Of a stretch of 64,000 nt of DNA, positions 48,912-59,847 are shown in pieces. Origin of the DNA: Owenia fusiformis (Eukaryota; Annelida; Polychaeta; Sabellida; Oweniidae); assembly GCA_903813345.2 (NCBI GenBank), contig CAIIXF020000010.1:34027425-34091424 (forward strand), given 5' to 3'. The position numbers and the translations under genes are program-made. The notes under the pieces were generated by a model, which saw nothing but the letters and a program-made list of their open reading frames with translations, was not told where the DNA came from and did not search any database. Every line of letters starts with the position of its first letter. Positions within the stretch are counted from its first letter, which is position 1.

Positions 48912-50532
48912 TATTGTTTAGATGTAGCAATGATTATCATCTTATATCTAAATCTGCCACATATGATATATGGAGAATAAGGATGACATTTCTGGCACAA
49001 TAAACCCTATTGGCCAAAATGGAAGGATGTTAGGTCAATATAATTGTCTTTTTGGATAAATCTTGTCATTGTGATTCCAGGAAAACCACTTTATTGATTT
49101 TCTTGAAACTTTTACACATGTTACAAGGAAGGAGAATGTTATCTATTTTCTGTATTTTAAACCACATAATTTGACATAATCCATATTTGGTGTATGATAT
49201 CATGTTTTATATTGATAGAAACATGGGCAAGAGGCGCTACAATGGGGTAACACATGGTGATATTTCTAAAATACATATTTTTACTCTGCTTCTGTACTTT
49301 ATACCACTTAAATGCATTTTGTGTATGACATCGATTGATTATTAGAATAAATAACTACATTTCATCAAAAAGAAAAAAGATTATTGAAAACGTCAAACAT
49401 TTCTTTGAAATCCATTATTGCACAGTGATTTTTGAGAGCGAAATGAATGCTAAATTGGCCTTGATCTGAGTATATAACGGAATTAAAGCTCTTTTAAACG
49501 AAAATGTAAATGTGTGGAAAACCTTTCACTGTGCATCATGTCAACGAAATGTTCTTCATGCAGTTGAATTATATTCTGGACAGGTGATCACACAGAAGGA
49601 GAGACCTGCGTATCATATCCTTACTAAATATAAACAAAAATGACAAATGAGAAAGGAAAAAAGTGTACAGCAACCTAGTGGGAAAAGCAAACTGTAAAGT
49701 GTAAAACTGGCAAACAAAAATCAAACCTGAATATCCCAAGACAATAATCTAATATGGGAATAAACAGCATCCACACCGTTCAATGACCAATTCCTCATCA
49801 ACGACCACAACTCCGAGGGACATTCCATTCATACTGAAGTCATTAAAATACATGTTGAAGAAAAATTGAAAATAATGATATCCGATACTCAAAAGATCAA
49901 AAATAGTTGTAGATACTATAGTACTCATAAAAGCTGCAGATAACGTTTCTTCATCGGGAAAGCAAGCTGTCTCATAGTCAGATATTAACTAATGAGCTGG
50001 TTCAGAGCACCAGCATGTCAAACTATGTGAATGGGCTCTGTATCCACAATGTTGCGAGTTCGAGACACATGTGCTCTTTGCGTTTAATAATCAACAAAAA
50101 TCACTTAAACCTGCACTAAAACTGTGTGTCAGATCGATGTAAATATAGGGTTTGGAAACTAATTGTACCAACAAAAAGAACTTGAAAAACACTGCTACAA
50201 TATCAACATAAGCTTTCAATAGTAGTGACGATGCAGAAACATGCAAAATGTCACCACACCTTGTTAAGTATACAGTACACATTAACTACTGAACAGTGTC
50301 AAGATAAATGTTCGAAGCTATTACAATATGTCACCCAATCACTAGTGGTGGTGACATAAAAATAATGTACAGAAAAATCTACTGAACCAAAATAAACTTT
50401 GTGATAGAAGAACTGATTGTTTACTCTAAGTTTTCAACTAAATATATTTCTAATAAGCAATGTTTTATCGAAAAGAAAAAATAGTTTCATGTTATATAAA
50501 ATCAAATAAATTAATTATATTTTTTTTCGTTG
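48912..50532. other. Gene-free AT-rich stretch
   Basis: No gene or clear repeat recognised. Confidence 0.4.
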
Positions 50533-50670
50533 TGTTAGTTACACCAGTAACAATAAACCTGTTTATAAAGTGGTGTTAACTAGATTATATAATTTAACAG
50601 TCATAAAAGTAATAATAAACCTGTTTATAAAGTGGTCTTTACAAGACTATAGAATTTAACAGTTATAAAA
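50533..50670. repeat. ~75-bp tandem duplication
   Basis: AATAAACCTGTTTATAAAGTG followed by AATTTAACAGT occurs twice in succession. Confidence 0.75.
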
Positions 50671-50887
50671 CCTAAAAAAATATACCAGGAAGGGACCATT
50701 GTGAATGTAAATGTATAAAGCATGGATGCCATAAGAAACGGAACAAAAGTTATAACAGAACCTAGCATGGAGAAAGTGTAACTGGTAAATTGTAATAAAA
50801 ATAGTATATATCATGATCTAACATGACATAGTATGCCTTACTACTCATCCTCCCTAACATTATTAAAGACTACTAAAGTATATTATA

Positions 50888-51960
50888 GTGATCCACTCGA
50901 TTATGCTGGTTACCTAAACGGTTTGTTTCGGTAACAAAATGTGGGAACATCGAAGGTATGATTTTTCCTTTCACACTTTGTAGGCAGAATTCCCACGACA
51001 TTTTTCTCACAAACGTGTATCAGTATCATATGTTTAAGAAAATGTGCATATTTTCAAACAAATAGTTCAGAAGACAACATAATCGTACATTTAATTCCTC
51101 ACTTAAGTTACATAAACGGTATTTCGAAAAAACAGTTCAGATCTGCACTTTTAACCTAAACCTTTATGTAACTTAAAGGAATATTCCAGACCCTTTCTTT
51201 CTTGATATGGTAGCTATAATCATATATATAGTTTCCATATTTAGCTAAACATGGGAAAATGTTTTAATATGGTCAATATTGATCATTTAAAAATCTAGTG
51301 CTTATTTCCAGTGAGCTGCCATCTTTTAAGATTTCCTGCAGGAAGTGATGTCATCAACTCTCAACTTCTATAACCTTGCCCATAACAGTATAGGAAAGAA
51401 GCACAAAATCACTTCTAGACAAGTGATCATTACTTTCTGTGCAAAAAATATTTTCAGGGCTTGTCAACTTAGAATAAAAGAAGAGATTTTCAGAAGGATT
51501 AGATAAGATACAAAGTTGAAAAATAATATTTAGCTGGTTTTGCAAATCTTAATAGCTCCTCACCTAATGCTATATGCAAAGTTGAGAGTCGATGACATCA
51601 CTTCCTGTGTGAAATTTTAAAAGATGGCAGCTTACTGGAATTGAGCATCACATTTCTAAGTGATCAAATTTGACCATATCAAAACATTTTTGCGTGTTTT
51701 GCTAAACATGGCAAGTATATATATGGTTATAGCTACCATATGAGGAGAGAGATGGTTTGGCAAGGAATATTCCTTTAAGTTAGGAATTAAATCGACGATT
51801 CTGTCGTCTTCTGAGCTATTTTTCGCAAACATGTACATTTTCTAAGACATATGATACTGATTCACGTTTGTGAGAAAAAACGTCGAGAGGATTCTGCCTA
51901 CAACGCATGAAATAAGGAATAAGGACAAATCGTACCTGTAATCGAGCGGACCACCAGTGT
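50888..51960. mobile_element. Large palindromic element (outer)
   Basis: Outer arms (about 50888-51115 and 51779-51960) are inverted copies sharing GTAGGCAGAAT, TCTCACAAACGTG and TTCAGAAGAC-like blocks. A second palindrome sits at its centre. Confidence 0.75.
51177..51774. mobile_element. TTAA-flanked palindrome nested in the above (598 bp)
   Basis: Starts AGGAATATTCC and ends GGAATATTCCT, with TTAA on both sides (51173-51176 and 51775-51778). Arms of about 180 bp include AGTGATGTCATC with its inverse. The TTAA target suggests Kolobok or piggyBac relatives. Non-coding. Confidence 0.8.
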
Positions 51961-51979
51961 ATATACAGGGTGAGATAAT

Positions 51980-52443
51980 TCATATTATGGCATCAACTTT
52001 GACAAGTTGGTTCATCCAGTTGTCAGGTAAGAGATTTTCAGGTAATTCATTTTCTTCCTGATCTTCAACGTTTGGTGTAATGGTGTCATCAACTGGTTCA
52101 AATTCATTGTCGCTCTCATCAACATCATTGTGCTGATTGGTTGGACAGTTCTCACACACACCTTTGCAGCATTTACATGAACTTCCACAAATGAGATCCT
52201 GTTTCTTTCAACTACATCTCATTGAGTCACACGCTCCTTTACAACTACAAGCAACAAGCTCCATTATTTCTTGTGGGGCAGGACCATTTTCCATCCACTT
52301 AATTTGTAGTTTATTCCCTTTGAATGTCCAACCATGTAATGTGGGGGATTGTTAATCAATCATTGATTTGCCTGTGTTTCGCCAAATATAGGCCTGATAG
52401 TTGGCTCTATCTATATGGAGAATGAGAGCATCTTTTGTTGGTG
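51980..52443 (-). pseudogene. Decayed C-terminal coding segment with Cys-rich tail
   Basis: Reading the minus strand from about 52443 to a stop at 51980-51982 gives HLPPTKDAL, then AIM-like ANYQAYIWR, SPTLHGW, IKWM and a run of closely spaced cysteines (ACSCKGACDSMRCS.. then CGSSCKCCKGVCENC), followed by an acidic tail. This resembles the C-terminal end of a multi-copy protein family that I recall from cnidarian and mollusc gene sets, whose function I do not know and which may be mobile. It is broken, with about two interruptions. An AG-ended acceptor-like site precedes the segment. Confidence 0.55.
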
Positions 52444-52469
52444 GTAAATGCTTTGACTGTATTTAATAT

Positions 52470-53250
52470 TTATCTACAAACTTCCAAGATGGCCGCCAGA
52501 ATGCAAGATGGCTATCGGAAAGTTAATCAGCTCTATAACTTCTTACCATGTAAATGTGTGAAAATTTGAAGTAAAACTGTTACGTGGTTTTCATGGAATC
52601 GTGATGACAAGATTTATCTAAAAACTTCCAAGATGGCCGACGGAATGCAACATGGCCACCGACAAGTGGTTTTTCTGGAATCGTGATTACAAGATTTATC
52701 TATAAACCTTTCAAAATGGCCGCCAGAATGCAAGATGGCCACTGAAAAGTTTTAGAACTTCATACCATGTAACATGTGTGAAAATTTGAAGTTAATCTGT
52801 TCGGTTGTTTTCCTGGAATCACGATGACAAGATTTATCCCAAAATTTCCAAGATGGCCGCCAGAATGCAAGGTGGCTGCCGAAAAGTTATTCACCTCTAT
52901 ATTTTCTTACCATGTAACATGTGTGGAAATTTGAAGTAAATCCTGAAATCGTGATGACAAGATTTATCTTAGAAATTCCAAGATTGCTGCCAGAATGCAA
53001 GATGGCCACCGAAAAAATAATGAGGTCTAGGACTTTTTACCATGTAACATGTGTGAACATTTGAAGTACATCTGTTATGTGGTTTTTGTGGAATCGCGAT
53101 GACAATATTTATCTGAAAAAAATTCCAAGATGGCCGCCAGAATGCAAGATGGCCGCCGCAAAGTTAATCAGCTCTAGAACTTCTTACCATGTAACATGTG
53201 TGAAAACTTGAAGAAATCCGTCTGATGGTTTACCTGCAATCGTGATGACA
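52470..53250. repeat. ~85-140-bp tandem repeat, 6 units
   Basis: Each unit carries CCAAGATGGCCGCCAGAATG, ACCATGTAACATGTGTG and TGGAATCGTGATGACAAG, with scattered substitutions. Confidence 0.85.
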
Positions 53251-53255
53251 AGAAA

Positions 53256-53700
53256 GTGAGACTTCAGAATGCCACCTTGTCTAACCCCGTTTTGGTGTCT
53301 TTTGCCCCTGTTTACATCAATAGAAGAGGTGTTTTCTTTAAGAGGGAAGTCTGTTCTTTCAAACGGTACAATCATTTTATGTGGAAAAGTACCGGACAAC
53401 AAATCTTTTTTCAGAGGGTCCAGATCAGGGACTATTCATCAGCTCTCCTAATTGTTCTTGTGGTCTACCCGAAACTCCAAAACACTTCTTTTTTCACTGC
53501 CCTCTGAATGAAAATGCAAGAACCATCTTTTTCAATACTCTCTATACTGAAACTCCTTTGATCCCCACTAACCAATCTACACTCTTAGAATACCTAGCCT
53601 TTGGCAATCGTAATTTTAGCAAGGATGAAAACACAAAAATCTTTACTCTGACTTCTGCCTTTATTAAGATATGGCTTACCCCAAATTGAACAAGACTGAA
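53256..53700 (+). mobile_element. LINE C-terminal fragment
   Basis: The frame at 53381-53689 encodes CSCGLPETPKHFFFHCPLNE and then LLEYLAFGN, the zinc-knuckle-like tail (CxCG..HFxxxCP) of a non-LTR reverse-transcriptase protein. The same arrangement is seen at 63333-63791. Upstream parts are lost or out of frame. Confidence 0.75.
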
Positions 53701-53799
53701 CAAGATTATCTTAGAACCTATTGTACCCTGCCTTGTCTTGCAAATATAAATTACATTGTCCCTCTGCCCTGTATTTCCCCCAGTCCCAGCTCGGGACAA

Positions 53800-54587
53800 T
53801 TCATAAGTGTTATTCATAGTGCTAGGATGTAATATCAAATGAAAAGTGATCGTGAAACATTGACAAATAATGATTCAATCTTGTTGAGTACGGGGACCTC
53901 AGAAATGAACAAATATTATAACTCCGATTTATAATTTCTACGGTCACCCTGCGGCCTGTAAAAAGTTGGATACGCCGTACGGAGGCCGCAAGGCGAGCGT
54001 AGTTTTCCTACGCTCGCCGCAGAAATACACTGATTTAATGGGATAGTTTCTAAATAGCAGAAAAATCAATGAAATATCGTGCTGCCATCTTTTATTCAGC
54101 TTTTAACTTGGGCTAGAGCTCCATTCACTTACATGCTAAAATCTTGGACAAGTGGCTTAATTTCATGATTTATCAAAGTGTTTTTGTTGAATCTGTATAA
54201 AACTTGAATGATATACCACATGATGACCCTGTTTATGTACATGTTGTGATTAAACATGCAAATGTTGATTGACATACAAATGATCCACGGTTTTAAAGAA
54301 TTTTAGCATTGCATCTATGGACATTTGGCCCAAGTTTTTTTAAATTGTCATAAAAAATTATTCAAATTACATAACTGTAAATCAAAGCTATTTTAGGAGA
54401 AAACATTTCACTGAATTCAAATATACCATTTAAAAGAAGGTAATGTAAGTCATTAAAGGTCTAATATGCAAGTCTCTTAAAATCTCACGAAAAACGAGAT
54501 TTAGCGAGATTTCAAAAGCTATATGGAAACTATACTATTGATATGCGGTCGACGCACGGCCTCCGTACGACAAATGTGACTGGGGTG
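53800..54587. mobile_element. GC-rich foldback MITE interrupted by another insertion
   Basis: A CACCCCAGTCACATTT family copy whose last part (54540-54587, ending GACTGGGGTGT) is separated from the rest by 54040-54533. That insert has its own ~20-bp inverted ends (GGATAGTTTCTAAATAG and GGAAACTATACTA). Confidence 0.75.
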
Positions 54588-55384
54588 TAAGGCAGCTTCG
54601 TTGATGGATTGTCTTACTGGGTCTGGTGTCTATTTTTGAGTAGTCGTCTAAGCGCTTGACATCCAGACCCAAGTATTTGACATGATGCAGTTTTTGATGC
54701 CAATTGGTTAACTAAGCCTACATTTGTAGTTTGAAGTGCATCTAACCTGGCATTTGTGGATTCGAGGGATGATTTAAGGGACATTATAAGAAGCGATATA
54801 ATAGTGTCATTATCGTTGCTGCATGCAGTCTTAGCTTTGTGGAGTTGGGTTGGTTCTCGCTGGGATTGGGTTTACGTGGTCTCCCTCTATGTTTTCCTGT
54901 TGACATTTTCAGTTTTGAAATGGGTGTCTTTGGTTTTCTGGTTGCTAATAGGCCACTAGCAGCATGCTTGTGAAGAATCAATTTGAAATGTTTTTTTTTG
55001 CTTTTCAGAAATCCCGAAGATTTATCTTTTCTATTCATAGACAATTTCAAAAATGATTTCGATATCTCATGTGAACAATTTATTGAAATTCATGCATTTT
55101 CAAACAACATATTGACGTTATTTGGCTTATCCGTATTTGAGAAATACTAAATGAATGATACAGATATATACATGTGCATTGTCCGAAAGTGTTAAAGGTA
55201 CATTTGTTGATTACCGGTACAAGAAATTCTCTGAGCTCTTGGTTCAAAGATTTTCCAAATGGCCGCCATTTTTTGTCGCGCAAAATTCAGTCTTGGATCA
55301 TTTAGAAGGTGTTTTCATCCGCTATTTATAAGTTGATTTGACCGCACTTTTTGGTCTTTAACTATTTCATAGAATAAAATAAAT
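54588..55384. other. Gene-free stretch
   Basis: Nothing recognised. Confidence 0.4.
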
Positions 55385-55931
55385 TCTTCTCGCCACGACC
55401 CAACTGGCAACTTTACGACGTCTTCGACCTTGATCAAATTGAAGTAATGCAGACTTGTACCACTTAGTGGACTCATAAACATAACATTATTTATTGAATC
55501 TGTAAATACCTTGTGTTTTTAAAGTAAGAACTATTTGGGCTAATTTACGACGTCGTCAGCTTGACCCAATCGAAATATCTATTCTATTAAGTTGAGCCTG
55601 CCAAACTTCCATGACTTTTCTTTATCGATTTTACGACCTATTGGCATAACGTGGGACTTAACTGGATCAACGTTAAACCCCCAATATACAGCAAATGAAT
55701 TAGTGGCATTCGGCATTTTTGAAAGTTCACTTTCACATTGAGCCACAGACTTGACCCACATAAATAGCTAATGACCATAAAAATGAGTGTTTATGATCAA
55801 ATAGCTTGTTTAATTTACAACATCCTCACCAAGCTTGACGTATGCAACGCCTTAGACTGACTCACTAAGTCAGGTTATAAACTGTTGCATCTACATCTCA
55901 AATAGCTTGTAAACTTAAAGTAACAACAAAG
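55385..55931. repeat. Diverged ~150-bp tandem units related to the A/B upstream block
   Basis: ATTTACGACGTC-type openings and CTCATAAACATAA blocks recur about three times and resemble 13500-13650 and 27250-27400. Confidence 0.55.
55579..55761 (-). mobile_element. LINE reverse-transcriptase fragment
   Basis: Minus-strand codons read VYWGFNVDPVKSHVMPIGRK, matching the conserved WGLxVNPxKT block of non-LTR reverse transcriptases. About 60 codons remain, inside the tandem units. Confidence 0.65.
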
Positions 55932-55935
55932 TTAA

Positions 55936-56935
55936 GGTGAAATTAAAGTTAATCAAAAGTACAAAAAGATGGCAGCCATATTTTTTTTTGATAAAGTCAG
56001 AAGATTTTGTATAATGTTTTCCTTGTATGTGCATGCATTTCCTAACTTAGCAGACACATCAAAGAAAACATCACATTTAAATGCATTTTTCAAAACTATG
56101 AATTGGAGGTGCATGGATCCCCAAAGCTAGAATAAAGAGTGTGAAGTGAGGCTATTTTTTGAAAGTTTCAAGGAGTAGCCTTGCAACAGTCACACATTTT
56201 CAAGTATCCAAAATTTCCACAAATCATCTTACCTTACCAAGGAACATCGAAGGAGCATGAAAATGTGCACTTCTTGCTTTGTTAGAGTATGATAAAGCTC
56301 AAACCATAGTTTCTTATAAATATTTTATGTCCACCATTTTGTTCGCTGGAACTACTTCTAGACTTCCTGATTAATCCTCAAACAAGTTTTGTGACTTCAC
56401 CAAGTGGCATGGATTATCACAAGTCTATTTTATCTATAACAGTATAATTATCATGATAGATACATGATTGAGGCTTTATAAATGATAAACAATGGATACA
56501 TGAGTGAGGATTACTTTGGACTAGAAAATAGTCCCAGCAAACAAAATGGTGGACATGAAATATTTAGAATTCACAATGGTTTGAGTTTTATTATACTCTT
56601 ACAATGCAGGAAGCACACATTTTCATGCTCCTTTGTAGGGTAAGATGATTTGTGGAAATTTGGGAGTCTTACAAATGTGTCTCCATTGCAATCCTACTCC
56701 TTGAAATTTTAAAAAGTTATCCTCACTTCACTGTCTCCATGCTAGCTTTAGGGACCCATGCACCTCCAATTCATAGTTATAAAAATTGCGTTTAAATGTG
56801 AAGTTTTCTTTGACATGTCTCTTTAGTCAGCCAGTGCATTCACATATAAGGAAAACAGATACACAAAATCTTGTGACTTTATCAAAAAAATATGGCTGCC
56901 ATGTTTTTGTACTTTTGATTAACTTAAGCGTTACC
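55936..56935. mobile_element. TTAA-flanked palindrome, 1000 bp
   Basis: TTAA at both flanks (55932-55935 and 56936-56939). The two halves are inverted copies over roughly 450 bp each, for example GGAGGTGCATGGATCC with its inverse and CCACCATTTTGTT with its inverse. It is non-coding and probably Kolobok- or piggyBac-mobilised. Confidence 0.85.
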
Positions 56936-56939
56936 TTAA

Positions 56940-57918
56940 AGTAGAGCGTCGTGGACATGTCGTTTTTCCTTCCACGTATATGGAGCCTGCAAAAAGGGGA
57001 GTAAAAGGGTTAGAGACGGGTTGCCCGATTAAAATATTTCAAAATTAGTCAATTGCTTTATTGCTACAACATTTTCTGCCAGGGTTGCACTTTTAAACAA
57101 TTTATTTAGAAGGGTTGGTCAATTCGGTATATTTAACCTTGAAACATGCGTTTGTGCTACACATACAAAAAAAACACTTGATCATAAAGTCAATCAAAGG
57201 ACCCCTAAAAATGCTACAACCAAGACTCGCAGGCTAATTTATAGGTACACTAGTGTATCGATGACCTATATTCAGCACCTGACCTGTATTGATGAATGGG
57301 CACTTATTAGGGTCAATATTCAATCATGAAGTGTAGAGGAGTAGATGCTAAATCACCAAGTAAGCCTTTTTTGTGTCTGTCAAAATACATTCGCATCTTA
57401 CGCATCCCTAGATCTTAACCAAATATGGTATTGATTAATGAAATATAATAGTATAATCTTTGGATTTAGAAAGTTATATAACATTTGATGAATGCGAAAG
57501 TTCAATGGAAACCAATGACCTTTATTTGGATATGATGATATTCTCATGTTAAGTCAATGAAGCACATCCCCATGTCAAGTCAATACTCCCTTGCTGAACT
57601 TGATGACCTCAGCCCGTGTGGGTTCAAACGCTTAAATATTTTCCAAAGTATTATATGACATTGTATTCTTCATGTTACACAAAATTGATTCATTCTGACC
57701 ATGGGAATATTTGCCCATAATTGCACCTGTTCCTTTACAAAGGTTATCTGCATATAAAATAGTAAATAATTGATCTATAACATACTTATGATTTGACCTA
57801 ATTTTCTCTAGTATGGACGCCTTTGAGCGTAGAAATTGTTGAAAGTTTACTCAGAATTTGAGAGAATCGATCGAATCAATATTTTTACTGACACAATATA
57901 AAAATGTGCGCTTACATT
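56940..57918. other. Gene-free stretch with a diverged repeat
   Basis: 57540-57720 shares CATGTTAAGTCAAT and AAATATTTTCCAAAGTAT with the 22.7-23.4 kb region. No gene recognised. Confidence 0.5.
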
Positions 57919-58148
57919 GTACTGTAACGACCCTTGGGTACGCTCGTCGGGGAGCTGTAGTGTACCGATACAAGACTCTAGAGTCCAGATACTAGACTCG
58001 AAGGAGAATGTGCTAAATTCAATGCCCCGTACGGGAATCGAACCCAGGACCTCCCGCTCTAGTCATACGCTCTACCCCTGAGCCATAAGGGCTAGCCATT
58101 ACAGCTGAGACTGTAGTAGCGACTTACTATCGAAGGTCATTACAGTAC
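57919..58148 (-). mobile_element. 230-bp TIR element containing a tRNA-like sequence
   Basis: GTACTGTAACGACC at the left and GGTCATTACAGTAC at the right are inverted ends. Between them, the minus strand at 58024-58092 reads like a tRNA, with an A box (TGGCTCAGGGGTAGAGC) and a B box (GGTTCGATTCC). The anticodon and acceptor stems pair poorly, so it is a pseudo-tRNA or SINE head rather than a working tRNA gene. Confidence 0.75.
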
Positions 58149-58942
58149 CTAAGAGAGATTGGAGAGGTTAAGCTAACGATGTTTTTCACAACGTAACCGT
58201 GAACGCAAAGTACAAAAATTAACAAAGGAATGTATCGAGCGCTCATAGTTTTATGCGCGCTTAGTCTACTTCAGATACTCTTTCAGCTTCAGAGTTTCGG
58301 GTTTAGAACGGGAGATTTTGAAATTTGACGTTGGGTCAACGGGAACCATTTTACTCGTGTCTATTGAACATTATGCTGTCAATTTTGATTTCGATGCACA
58401 GTTGAATTCTTGCTGAACACGATGATGTATGTCATGCATGATTTAGCGCCAAAAATCTTACGAAACCAGCTCGTTTAAAATATGTATTAGAAAACCAGCT
58501 ATAAAACCGCATCAATGACATACTATAGAATCATTACACGCAATGGTGTAGTCTAAACAAACACTGGATTTGAACGGCTATTTATATGAGAAGGCTACAT
58601 GAATTTGTATATGGTCGAGTGATACGTACAGGTTCAGTTTCGATTATATATGCAAAGCTTAACCTCTCAATTAATGCGCGCACAACGAATCGATATACAA
58701 TTGAAGCATGCTATTTAAGAGCAGTTGATCTGGTGCAGGTTACAAGTTAAAAAAAATACAAGATCTACTTCTCCGTTTTAGTCATTAGAATATAACATTA
58801 TTCATCACCATATAACACGTTGTTGATATATCAGAGTTTCCCATCCCAGCTCTATATGTGCTTATCTTTAATGTTGAGATTCATTAATGATGTTTCCGTT
58901 TATTTTGGCACTAGTTTGAAAATATTAGCAAAGGAGCACGTA
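58149..58942. other. Gene-free stretch
   Basis: Nothing recognised. Confidence 0.4.
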
Positions 58943-59153
58943 GGTTATCGCAAACAATTTCAGACAGTTATATCTTGGATTATGACTATTTTCTGACAAT
59001 GAAGACAGTTATATCTTTTAGATCCATTCATTATACATACCTTTCTTGAATATAATGAATAGATCTAAATGATACAACCATGTTCATGATCAGAAAATAT
59101 TCATAATTCAAGTTAGAATCGTTTGAAATTGTTTGCGATAACCTCACAGGCTG
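58943..59153. mobile_element. Palindromic MITE, 211 bp
   Basis: GGTTATCGCAAACAATTT at the left is mirrored by AAATTGTTTGCGATAACC. Pairing continues through the arms. Confidence 0.8.
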
Positions 59154-59312
59154 GTATCGAAAGATTTGCTCGCTGTGACAGAGCATGCTATTTTTCATAA
59201 AAACACTAAGAATACTTCACAATTTAGTTTTTTAACTTATATGAAGGTATAAATGAGATGTTAATGTAATGGGTCTCTTTAATTCTTTTATAAAAAATAA
59301 TATTTAATTTGC

Positions 59313-59372
59313 TGTCCGCTGTGACGGAGCAGTTGCAAATGTGAACGTGAAACTGCTCCGTTACAGCGGACA
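59313..59372. repeat. Hairpin with 22-bp stem
   Basis: TGTCCGCTGTGACGGAGCAG pairs with CTGCTCCGTTACAGCGGACA at all but one position, with a 16-base loop. AT-rich flanks extend the pairing weakly. Related CGCTGTGACAGAGCA occurs at about 59172. Confidence 0.7.
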
Positions 59373-59688
59373 AAAAATGTAAACATTATTTAAAAGTAAT
59401 TAAAAACAAGCACTTTGTTAAGCATGTGCATGCTTGTCTATTGATCTCTGAACTTCAAATGCTTTTTTCTTTATGAGTTATTTTTTCTTGGTTCAATATT
59501 AAAGCAAATCAAACTTTGTTTCATATTTGAGCGAATGTTTGAGTAATATGTTTCAATGATAATTATTTTCTTTTTTCTTCTAAATTAAGTATAGTGGGCG
59601 TTTAAGTTCTCTTCTCACGAACAATGGTCCTTCACTATACATCTAAAAGGAGTGGTATCGATATGGTGAACTTTTTGAACACACACGT

Positions 59689-59847
59689 TTCTCTTAAACC
59701 AGTCATCAAATAATTCAGAAAATTTTACATATCGTCAATTTAATGGTCATCTTTTGAATAGTAACAATAACATTTCAAATAAATATATATACTTTTCTCT
59801 ATATTGTTTTAGAAAACACATCAGACACTTATTTTGTTCTTGGTATC
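59689..59847. repeat. Left flank repeat of the Foldback-like element
   Basis: Matches 32535-32705 in reverse (TTTCTCTTAAACCAGTCAT and AGAAAACACATCAGACA). The repeat resumes at 63120 after the insertion. Confidence 0.8.

Noticed and set aside
58024-58092. A functional tRNA gene on the minus strand
   Set aside because: The promoter boxes are good, but the anticodon stem and part of the acceptor stem do not pair.
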